This document shows positions 17,895 through 27,275 of a stretch of 64,000 nucleotides of DNA, piece by piece. The notes beneath the pieces were generated by a model that saw nothing but the letters and a program-made list of their open reading frames with translations, was not told the origin of the DNA and ran no database searches. The position numbers and the translations under genes are program-made. This DNA comes from Actinernus sp. WN-2022. Its lineage: Eukaryota; Cnidaria; Anthozoa; Actiniaria; Actinernidae. The stretch spans positions 512,660-576,659 of the forward strand of contig JAOWCC010000577.1 of the NCBI GenBank assembly GCA_030867875.1, in the 5' to 3' direction. The first letter of the stretch is position 1. Every line of letters begins with the position of its first letter.

Positions 17895-18503
17895 ATGGAA
17901 GGCGTGCAAGTCAAGGAGAACTTCAAGAGGCAACTTTCGATGAAAACGGAAAACGTGCAAGTTGGTAATAACTTCGGGACGCATACAAAACACAAGGAAC
18001 GTATCGTACACGTAGCATCATTTAATGCGAAGGCTAAAGGAACCGGAAACCTTGTCCACACTTATGCTTTACTAGCCCTCAATTCGCTACTAACCGAGTT
18101 AGGTTTAGAAGATGAGGTAGAGTCGGTAGAGCTTAAGTCGCTAAAGGCCGCTAATCTAACCGAGTTAGGTTTCGAAAGCAATGTAAAGTCGGTAGCCAAG
18201 AGCCTCTCCTTAGTAAATCTAGAATTGCAAACTCTTAAGGAGGATAGATTCATTAATCTTAACAGTGTTGTGCTTTGCCCGACTGAACTCTTCAACAATA
18301 TGTTCTTTGATGTGCTTTTCCCCGATTTGCCTACATCTAATGGATACGAAATCGGTTTGGTAATAGGGCACGAACACATGGTAGACTTCGATATCAAAGA
18401 TAAAGAGTTGATAATGCTCAAGTGGAATACGGAGCCCCGCCAAATCAAAAGTCTACTCCATGTGAAGGGTGGATACTTAGACCTTATACCGCTATATGTA
18501 TGA
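17895..18503 (+). CDS. Polinton protein of unknown function with internal duplication
   Basis: The first ATG is at 17895, about 202 residues. Near the N-terminus a roughly 50-bp DNA unit (GAGGCAACTTT..GACGAAAA..) is duplicated (about 17875-17924 and 17929-17978). Residues about 65-105 contain two copies of an LTELGxExxVxSV unit, so the gene has grown by local duplication. The C-terminal half (VLCPTELFNNMFFDVLFP, GLVIGHEHMVDFDI) looks globular. No family is recognised. A stem-loop follows the stop. It precedes the integrase in the same direction. Confidence 0.55.
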   Translation: MEGVQVKENFKRQLSMKTENVQVGNNFGTHTKHKERIVHVASFNAKAKGTGNLVHTYALLALNSLLTELGLEDEVESVELKSLKAANLTELGFESNVKSVAKSLSLVNLELQTLKEDRFINLNSVVLCPTELFNNMFFDVLFPDLPTSNGYEIGLVIGHEHMVDFDIKDKELIMLKWNTEPRQIKSLLHVKGGYLDLIPLYV

Positions 18504-18523
18504 TGGTCGAGAATAAATAAATG

Positions 18524-18584
18524 CGAAAAAGAAGAATAAGAACTAGTTGGCTAGACGAGTCTTTATTCTTCTTTTTTGTCTTCG
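18524..18584 (+). terminator. Stem-loop downstream of the 17895 gene
   Basis: CGAAAAAGAAGAATAAGA (18524-18541) pairs with TCTTTATTCTTCTTTTTT ending near 18577, with a loop of about 18 bases. It resembles in sequence the stem-loop at 9327-9382 and starts about 20 bases after the stop. Confidence 0.6.
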
Positions 18585-18602
18585 TATTAGGGCCTCATCG
18601 TT

Positions 18603-19614
18603 ATGCTATATATAATGGATGCTCTCCTTGCGAATATCTTCTATGGTCCTGAGGGATACTGGAAAGGTTACGCTGCCGTGGGTAAGCTAGCAGTGGCAGC
18701 AAAGGTATCGGAAGACGCAGCTAAGAGTTGGTTAGAGAAACAAGCACTATGGCAGATATACCTACCACCACCACGATATATCCCACGACCACATTGGACT
18801 GTATCGAAACCCAATGAGGTTCATCAAGCTGATTTGATCTTTCTACCTCACGATCGACCTGGGGCGAAAGCTCTATAAATATGCTTTAGTGGTAATCGAT
18901 GTGGCTTCTCGATATAAAGAGGCTGAGCCTTTAGCCTCGAAAGATAGTGGCGAAGTTGCTGTAGCTTTTGAACGAATCTACCAGCGTAGTCCATTAACGT
19001 GGCCAAAAACGTTACAAGTCGATCCTGGTAGAGAATTCATGGGACGTATGTCTGAAACCTTAGAACTGCATGGTACGAAAGTCCAACGAGGTGAGGCTGG
19101 CAACCACAGGGCATAAGGATTCGTTGAGCGAGCAAATAGAACACTAGCTGAGAGGTTGTTTGGATATCAATATGCACAGGAGATGGTATTTGCTTCAGAA
19201 GGATCAGACGCACGTAGTAGAGAATGGGTGTTGCGGCTTCCAGAGGTTATCAAAGCCATGAATAATGAGGTTACTCGACTTACAGGGAAGGAGCCTTCGA
19301 ATACCGTATTGGCACAGCAAGTAGATGTGAAAGTACCTACATATTCGCGGACAGTTGGATTAGAAGAAAAGCGTCTACCATTCGATGTTCTAGTTCGCTA
19401 TCTCTATGCGCCGGGAGAGTTGGAAGGTGGAGCAAAACGAGCAACTGATCCTGTGTGGAGTTTACAGACATACGTCGTTTCACGTAGTGCGATATCTTCG
19501 AACCAACCAGTTCTGTACTATTTGGAAAAGGATGCACCAAAGCGAGGGTTCGTGTGTGAAGAGCTGCAAGTGGTGCCACCAGATACTGAACTACCTCCAA
19601 AAGGGATTCTATGA
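18603..19614 (+). pseudogene. Polinton integrase (rve family), two breaks
   Basis: The N-terminal HTH-like part starts MDALLANIFYGPEGYW and leads to the catalytic core: VHQADLIFLPHD (first Asp), then the frame changes near a GGGG run at 18861-18864 and continues as YALVVIDVASRYKEAEPL, LQVDPGREFMG (second Asp), an in-frame TAA at 19114-19116, then GFVERANRTL (catalytic Glu). A chromodomain-like or SH3-like C-terminal part (VRYLYAPGELEGG...VLYYLEKD) ends at 19614. It would integrate the element's ends and create the 5-6 bp duplication. Its 3' end overlaps the end of convergent PolB by about 6 bases. The catalytic triad residues are present, but the frame is broken. Confidence 0.85.
18606..18614 (+). 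promoter_or_regulatory. TATA-like motif abutting the integrase start
   Basis: CTATATATA lies directly before ATG 18615. The first in-frame ATG (18603) sits just upstream of it and is less likely to be the real start. Confidence 0.35.
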
Positions 19615-22600
19615 TAGCAGCTCATAGATGAGATCATCAAAGTTTTCTTCCTCTGGAAGGGTGTCTTTGTGCCCATAGGCTAGTGTATCGATCCCGTTTG
19701 CTAAAATCCAGCGCTTAGAGTCAAATGACGATAGAGATACTTTGTTCATATGCATACCATACATCTTGTGACCTTCACTTCGGAGCATATACATTCCATG
19801 GCGGAATACTTTATTATCTAGTAAGCACTCTTTGTATTGCTCATGACGAATGCGGTGCTTAACAACTGCCTTCTTGGTGCCTTTAGCTTTCCTAATCACA
19901 CCACCGCCTACTTTCAATATTGAGTAGAGCTTTGATCGTAGTCCAACATATTCAACTATGGGAATACCTCCACATTCGTCTTTCATTTTACCAAGTACTT
20001 TTTTGTTGTCAATACTATACAACGGATGGTCTTTGCTGTAGTTGCTCGTATCATATAGATGTTTGTTGATGTCCATGTCTGCATAGATGTCTTCAGTTTC
20101 GATGTGTAGTAGTAGACTGTCAGCGTCAGTGTAGAGTAGATTACAGCGTTGTCCATATTGCTTCTTGAGCTCACCATAGTAGAAGTCATACATCAGGTGT
20201 TTCGAGAGATCTAGAATTGACATTCCAACATATACTGGGCGGTTCAGCAGTAGCTTGCTTTTGTAGTTGTGTACAGCGGCTAGGTTGTCGTCAAAGATCG
20301 TGGAGCGAGCATAGCTAGGCTTATTCAAGAGACGCTGTAGTCTGATTCCTTCTGAAGAGCGCACTAGTTGGATATCTACACGCTTACGTAGATTTTCCAT
20401 TGTTTTACCGAAAACGGAGTTGTTCATCAATTTGTAGAGGTCCTGCTCAAAAGTGCTCTTCGCTTGTTTTCGTAGCTCTGTATTCATTCGTATGTATGGC
20501 TCCATCCATGGGGATTGGTCGAATCGTAGTGCTCTGTGGATCTTTTTCAAACGCATGCCAAGAGATAGGTATAACTGTAGGTTGCGGTAGTGGAGCACGT
20601 ATCGTTCTTTGTCATATAGGTTAGGCACAAGCTTTTCCACTTTCAAAGATCCGTTGCCTTCGTATAGTTTCTCGAATAGATCGGTTTGATACTCTGAGAA
20701 CCAAGCACGATCCACTTGCATTCTTTCGGGAGCTAGCGGATAGCTGTTGTGTTCGTCGTGAAGTTCTCGAGGATATTCGAGGTCAACTTCTAGGATGTAA
20801 CCTTTATCTGAATCGATTGCGTGTAGGGTGATTTGTTCTTCTGTTGGTATACACCACTCAAACCCTCCTGTTGGTAGATATTGACTCATAGCCCAGCCAT
20901 AGAGATTGTTAGAATCGAGGTAGACTATATGGCTCTTTGGCTTTTTGGGATCGAAATCAGGTGTGTTTGGGTTGTTTGCTTTGGCATAACGCTGAGACAC
21001 CATAGATATCCCACCACGTAGACCTTTCTCAACGAATAGATGCATGTCATAGTCGGTTAATAGTTCAAGCTCCACTCCAGTCTTCTTTAACAATGCATCC
21101 TATGAGAGTCCTGGGCTAGTATAGTAGTGAGCCGGATCTAAGCCATAGTTTTGCATGCATGTCGTGCGAAAGGTCTCAAACACATCTGCTAGAAGAAGTA
21201 CATCGGTTTGGAGGTAAAGGTCGTGGTAGTCTCCCAACGTCTCACAACCGAATATCTCCCAAACTTCTAGTGCGTGTTCATAGTCCTTCTCGGATATGTC
21301 CTCTAGGTGTAGCTTACTATAGAATGCTTCTTTCGGTGAAAGAGAAGTCTCTGTGAATCTATCCCAAGAGTCCATGTACTCATATGGATAAACGCCTTTG
21401 CGCCCAAGAAGGTGTGCATACAGGGGTGTATGTGTAACGGTTATTGGGAGGCGAGACGGGTCGAGTTGCTTTATACTCCCTTCTCCACACTGTGGGCAAG
21501 TCCCCACTAGCTCCCAAGCATTGTTAATGACAACCAGCTCGGCCTTATTACATCGTTTACAGTTGCCTGCCGCTGTCTCTATAGTACTACAAACCAGTTT
21601 GTCTAGCGACCCCAAGAGAAATTGCATGCTATTGATGAACCGTAGGTTGCCAAGTGAGAATGAAATGTATTTCTCCATATTGTTTGGGATGCAGGAGATA
21701 TTGCCCTCTGTCTTGGAGATGGATTGCATCAGTAGGTGAGAATCGTATCCACGCAGATTGTGGAATATAACTGGGATGGTAGGTGAGATACGCAATTTGA
21801 GGTTACAGACTCTATGTGCGGCACCTCGAAACTCGCCTGTGATGTGGCAATGATCACGTACTCTATCGCTACCAACCAAGGGCTTCTGGCAGATATGACA
21901 AATCGTTGCTCTATTATAAACCCTCTGGTCTTTCGGCAACATACATAGCGGCTTGGCCTTTTGGGCTTTGATCTTTGCCTCTTCCTTTGTATACATCGTA
22001 GAAAGCGTTCGATCGTTTCCGTACCTCGGTATAGTACAGGTGGTTCGCTATGACCATCAGAACGTACAACGATGTAGGCAAATCCACAGGGAATATGTTC
22101 TTCTGTTTTAAGTGTGTTGCTCTTTTTAGGGTCTTGGGCAGGTCCTTCGATCTTAGTGGTTAAAGCCTCAAGGTCGGCATAGATAACGTAGGGAACTTTG
22201 AGCTGTTTGTGGATATTCTGAAAGGAGACTATGTTGTTCTCCTTGGTAGGAATTTCAATGCGGATGGCTCGGTCATCGACACCATTACACTCTGGAATGT
22301 GCTTTTCGAGGAGGGCGTTGGTAGTGTATCCATGTAGACAACGCTCGCAGAAGTGCTGCCTGTGGCCATGCTTTGTTTGATCGGATAGAAGGCGGTTGAA
22401 ATCCTTGATCCAACAGTAGTGTTGTAAACCGCTATCTGGGTGTTCTATAAGCAAGAAGTTGACTCGCTTCGAAAAGGTCTCCTTCGAGATGTGATGTACA
22501 ACTAAACACTTTTCCTTCGGATCCCAACCATATACATTGATAGAGATCTTGTTTTGCTTCTCTACGCGTTTTATTTGTGCGATTGGCGTTGGCGAGTCGA

Positions 22601-23207
22601 CCCCATCAAAGTTAAACCCATCATCTTTTCGGTACTTCGACATCCCCTGAGGGTCTTTTGCAACTGGAAACAGCGCGGCACGTAGCGACCAACGCAAACA
22701 ATGGTCGTCGTTGTTTTTCACATTGATCATGGCTTTCTTATTCGCGACTTCGGTAGGTAGTCGTACGTACGAACCTCCGCGTAGAGGCTGATACCGAGCG
22801 ATGTTTAACCATAGGATGTTGACTCTATCTATAACCCAGTTTGATCCTCGACTGATCCACTTCTCAACGTAGTTGTGGATCTGAGCATGTGCTTCTACTA
22901 TTACCCCACGTATCTCAGCACTGTTGGTCAAGACGGTTTGCGAGCTCCGAAAGGTAGCTATCTCATATACTGAACCCTCAGGTTTGTCAAGCCGGAGTGT
23001 GATATTCAAAGCTAGCTGAAACTTAATACTACGGAGGCCTTGGAGCTCTTCCTCGAGCTTTTCGGTAGTCTGCTTCCGCACACCGGCGAGGAAAGCAGCT
23101 GGGTCTGCTTCTAGAGGGTTACCATCTGGAACGTCCATCTTCCATCCTCGTAAATAATCCCCAATGGTCCGGGGTGCCCGGACGAATGTTAGTATATGTT
23201 CAGCCAT
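19609..23207 (-). pseudogene. Protein-primed family B DNA polymerase of the Polinton, broken
   Basis: The gene starts at ATG 23207 next to the TIR promoter motif and spans about 1,199 codons. The exonuclease part has YADLEAL and HNLRGYDSHLLMQ. A Cys/His segment (CHICQKPL...DHCHITGEFRGAAH) resembles the endonuclease-VII-like zinc unit found in Polinton PolBs. Polymerase motifs are LDSNNLYGWAMS (A), KLMNNSVFGKTMEN (B) and YTDADSLLLH (C). It would copy the element by protein-primed synthesis. Breaks: a frameshift at about 21998-22006, and a TAG at 21100-21102 where the older relative at 27272-30545 keeps Trp. Confidence 0.92.
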
Positions 23208-23210
23208 AGA

Positions 23211-23230
23211 ATAATACCTTATACTAGCCC
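23211..23230 (-). promoter_or_regulatory. Promoter-like motif upstream of PolB in the right TIR
   Basis: The minus strand reads GGGCTAGTATAAGGTATTAT ending 3 bases before the PolB ATG. Its first 17 bases repeat the motif at the left end with one difference. Confidence 0.5.
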
Positions 23231-23591
23231 TCCTCTAATTGGGCATTGAAATACAATAAAGTGGATAACAAATGGGGGCAGAAGGGACTATAGTAGTATA
23301 TAATATACCAATCCTGGTGCAGCACCTTTGTTTTCTTGTTGCAAGTCCGTTTGATGGCCCCCGAACCCCAACGTATTTTTTGGACTTTGTTGACCGCGAT
23401 ATGTATGTTCGAGTGTACCCAATTACAACATCTATGGTACTCTAGAGATAATAAGTTGGGATTGGGTACACTCGAACGTACATATTGTGGTCGACAAGGT
23501 CCAAAAAATGTGTTGGGGGAGGGGGTCATCGAGCGGGGTTGCAACAAGAAAACGAGGGTGCTGCGCCAGGATCGGCATGTTATATACTACT
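23214..23591 (-). repeat. Polinton right terminal inverted repeat with inserted inverted copy
   Basis: Bases 23591-23424 match the left TIR outer part. Bases 23291-23214 match its inner part. Between them, 23292-23423 is a diverged, oppositely oriented copy of the outer TIR, making a long hairpin. The inner copy shows many CG-to-TG or CA changes relative to the outer one. Confidence 0.85.
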
Positions 23592-23596
23592 AACAG
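23592..23596. repeat. Polinton target-site duplication, right
   Basis: AACAG follows the terminal ...ATACTACT and equals 8761-8765. Confidence 0.8.
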
Positions 23597-26029
23597 AACA
23601 TAATTAGTTTTATCAATATTTTGGGTTAACTTATTAGCACAAAGCCAGGCATAGACGTTCTCTAATTCTACATTTAACTTAGTTTCAAGATTAACAATAC
23701 TGTAGTCACTAAGAAATAAATTAGTGTCATCGGCAAAAATATGGAAATCAAACAAGCTAGAGCAGTTGTGGAAATCATTGATGTAGAGCAGACACAATAA
23801 TGGCCCCAAAACTGATCTCTGTGGCACCCCACATGAAATTTGGCACATTTCAGACTTTGTATTGCCTATTGAAACAAATTGCTTCCTATTCTCAAGATAG
23901 GAAACAAACCAATTGTATGCTACTCCACGAATACCATAATGAAAAAGCTTACTAAGTAGAATATCATGATTAATAGTATCAAATGCTTTACTCAAATCTA
24001 TAAAGATGCCACAAGAATAGTTTTTATCATCAATAGATTTTTGAATTTTATCAATCAATAAAAGTAGTGCATGCACAGTGGAATGTTTGGCTCTGAAGCC
24101 AAATTGGCTATCATACATAATATCTAGCTTTCCTATGTAGTTAATTAACCTTTTATGCATCAATATTTCCAAAATCTTATTAAAAATTGAAAGTAGAGAA
24201 ATTGGTCTATAATTAGATAGAGACGTATGTGAACCTTTTTTGTATACTGGGATTCCTCTAGCTACTTTGAACTGCCCAGGGACAATACCTGAGGCAAAAG
24301 ATAAATTGTAGAGAATCTCCAGAGGATATGAAATCACACTCCTCAGGAGTTTCAGTAAGGTTGTAGGAATGCTATGAGGGCCACTAGCTTTCCCAGTATT
24401 AAACGATACTATGATACACTCTATTTCCTGAGTAGTAGTAGGGAATAAGTAGAAACTATTTGGTTGTGGGGAAGGCAGATAGCTCTTAAAAGATTTTGCA
24501 GGTGATGGTACAGCTGCAGCTATCTTATTACCAATGTTTGCAAAAAAGTTGTTAAATTCTGTGGCTATTTCCTTAACATTCGTGGTTTCAGTGTCATCTG
24601 CCTTCCTTATCTTAGTAGGGGAAACAGAGGCCTTGGGCTTAAGGCTTATTAATTCTCGTATACCTTTCCATGTATTCTTAACATTTGACTGGTTGCTAGT
24701 AAAATAATCCTTATAATATTTTGCTTTGCTTATCTTGATTAAATGAGACAATTTGTTTCTATATACTTTAAATCTTTCATGGGCAATTTCACTTCTTGTT
24801 CTTATGTAATGTCTGAAAAGTCTATTTTTGGTTTTGATGGAATAAATTAATCCAGGAGTTAGCCAGGGCTTAAGTTTGAACCTAACCTCTTTTCTTGAAA
24901 GCAGCTTCATAGGAACATGATGATTAATTATTCTAATTGTTTCTGTGTAAAATGAATCAAATATTGCATTTACATTATTGCACTCTGAAAATGTATCATT
25001 CCAGTCAATTCTACTGAAGTCATTCAATAGGGATTCTTCATTCAATTTAGAAACATCCCTACAGAAGACCTTATTTTTTGATCTAGCATTAATAAATGTG
25101 TTGAATAATGAGAAAATTTGGAAGATGGTCAGTTAAGTCATATAAAATATTTCCACTCATTGTTTCATGATCTAATGAATTGAAGAAAATATTATCTATC
25201 AGGGTAGTAGTATGTTCAGTAATTCTAGTAGGCTGGATGATGTGTGCCTCAAAGAAATAAGAATTTAAGGTGTTAAGAAAATCTTCAGTCAGAGCATGAG
25301 ATTCATAATTTAACAAATTTATATTGAAATCTCCCATAATTATGCAATATTTGGACTCTAGATGTATCTTTTCAATTTGTGAATACAAATTTTGTAGAAA
25401 ACATTCTAGGTTTGAATTTGGGTGTCGGTAGATTACACAAAATAATGTTCAACTTCAACCCATAAACTTTCCTGCTCTAAAGATGTAGAAGAAAGATCAT
25501 CCCTAACATGGCAAACAAGATCAGAATCAATAAACAAACCAACACCTCCAGCTCTTTGTTCAGTGGGTTGTTGAACAAATCTGTAACCAGGGAGTTTTGT
25601 ATTCAAAATTGGATCCTTGTTGCTATTAATCCAGGTTTCGGTCACACCGATAATTTTAAATGGATATTGAAGTTCATTCAGCATATTGGTTAGATTGTCG
25701 AAATTGGCTTGTAGGCTCCTAATGTTGCAATGAATAATAGAAAGAGGATGTTGGTATAAAGAGTCTTGAATATCACTCAAAGCATGAAATTCATGTGTAT
25801 TATAATATCTAAAGTTTACTTTCGAAGGAAGATTATACTCTGGATCACATTGAGACAAGTGAGGGGTATTAGTTATTAATGATAGCCAAGCTAATCTGGC
25901 TAGATGTTCCAAATTATTTTCAGAAATATTTTTGGAGCATCCACAGCTAGTATTTGAGTTAAAGCTAAGCTGTAATAATAACTCAGCAGAGAGTTTAGCG
26001 AACGGAAAAGCTAACTCACAGCAATACAC
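23592..26029 (-). pseudogene. LINE ORF2 (endonuclease + RT), split by the Polinton
   Basis: Minus-strand frames give an endonuclease (IHCNIRSLQANFD, GVTETWIN, MGDFNINLLN, DLTDHLP), then a linker and RT: IFIDLSKAFDTINH, CGVPQRSVLGPLLCLLYIND and FHIFADDTNLF. Frameshifts lie near 25410 and 25085. The RT frame stops making sense exactly at 23592 (NYVLF) and resumes at 8765. The domain order and sequence resemble the intact LINE at 47712-52314. The 5' end (ORF1, PHD-like finger) is missing. Confidence 0.85.
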
Positions 26030-26350
26030 TTAATAATTATTAATAATAGATATTAAGGGGGGGGGAGAGGAAAATATATAATTGGAAAGGGTGCAGGGAA
26101 GTTGAAGGAACTAAACGTTTTCTAAGCCAATTCCCCATTAAAGTGAAATAAATATGTGTACTATGATCTGCCATTGCCTATAAATCCAAGTAATCATAGT
26201 CATATAATAAATAATAAAAAAATAGAAAAGAAGTCAAGGACTGTTAATGTCTGGTTAAAAAAAAAAAAAAAAAACTAAGAAATGTACATTAAGCTGTATC
26301 AATTGATTAATAATAATTTCGTCACAAGTAAAGTGAAAGGAGGGGAACAT
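26030..26350. other. AT-rich spacer, no gene
   Basis: It contains a G-run near 26055 and an A18 tract at 26256-26273. Nothing coding is visible. Confidence 0.5.
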
Positions 26351-26750
26351 TTACACGTAGGCCATTAAACAGTTATATTTTATGCAACTTTTAAATTTTG
26401 AGCGTTGGAGATCTCTTGTGCTAGTTGGTAAATTATTCCAGAGTTTAATACCAGTTGATTTAATAGAAAATGTTCCATACTTTGTTGAGGCTGGTAAGAC
26501 AAAGAGGTTCTTTGAAGCATGTCTAGTATTATAGTTATGTATGTTAGAAGCTGGTTTTGCATAATTTTGAAAGGCTTGAGGTAACTGATTATTAATATAA
26601 TCGTGCAAAAATAGAGCAATATCTAGGTAATTAATTTCTGATATTTGTAGAATGCCAAGGTACTTAAAAAGTGGCGGAGCATAGGGTTGAAAATCTGAAA
26701 ATGTCATTATTCTGATAACTTTGTTGTTTAAAATCGAGCTAGAGTAGTAG
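26351..26750 (-). pseudogene. LINE ORF2 C-terminal fragment
   Basis: The minus strand reads RIMTFSDFQPYAPPLFK, then YLDIALFLHDYINNQLP, HNYNTRHASK, and GTFSIKSTGIKLWNNLP, the conserved C-terminal end of CR1/L2-like ORF2. The upstream RT is absent. It borders a palindromic MITE on the right. Confidence 0.65.
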
Positions 26751-26804
26751 GTTAGGGTTAGATTAAAATTTAAACCAACTAAAACTGCTGTTGGAGGCTA
26801 CTTA

Positions 26805-27275
26805 AAGGGGAACTCAACCCTAAAATCAACCCAATGTCTATACAAACATGTATTTGAAATAAATAGGTTCTGCTATTTAATTTTTCTGTTTTGCGCGTCT
26901 ACAAGATAAAATCCGAAAACCTTCCTCACAACGTCCGCTATGTACAGACGGCTCAAGTCTTGTAATTTGTGATGTAGGATACGGGGAATAAATTAGTTTT
27001 GCCATGCTGTCCCCTACATTGAATAGCGGGACTAACGGCTTCTAATTGCGGACCATTGTGTTTTCTTTGTGCTAGAGGTGTGATCGTTTTTCCTTGGTAT
27101 GTGTGACGTACGTTATGGGAAAATTTGCATTGAATTGAGCCGCCACACAATATAGATTTTTCAGCGGAAAATCGAACTTGGAGACTAATTTTCTCCTCAT
27201 AGACGCGCAACACAGAAAAATAAAATAGCAGAACTTATTTCTTTGGAATACATCTTTGTAAAGACGTTGGGTTGA
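26805..27275. mobile_element. Palindromic MITE, right end truncated
   Basis: ATCAACCCAATGTCTATAC...TTGCGCGTCT (about 26825-26910) is repeated inverted at 27190-27275. The left side continues outward (GGGGAACTCAACCC) but the right side stops at the PolB relic, so the right terminus is lost or the relic inserted there. Confidence 0.55.

Larger units (their letters stand above)
8766..23591. mobile_element. Polinton/Maverick (endogenous adintovirus-like element), 14.8 kb
   Basis: The element has AG...CT ends, long terminal inverted repeats, a target duplication, and the diagnostic set: DJR major capsid, FtsK/HerA-type packaging ATPase, rve integrase and protein-primed PolB. It is therefore both a self-synthesising transposon and an endogenous virus. 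PolB and integrase are disrupted. The ATPase has a premature stop, and three structural-type genes carry single-base frameshifts, so this copy is probably inactive unless some breaks are sequence errors. It lies in a LINE ORF, proving chromosomal integration rather than contamination. Confidence 0.95.

Noticed and set aside
8766..23591. Bacterial or phage contamination
   Set aside because: The ends, target duplication and uninterrupted LINE halves on both sides show insertion in a eukaryotic chromosome, and the gene set is that of Polintons.
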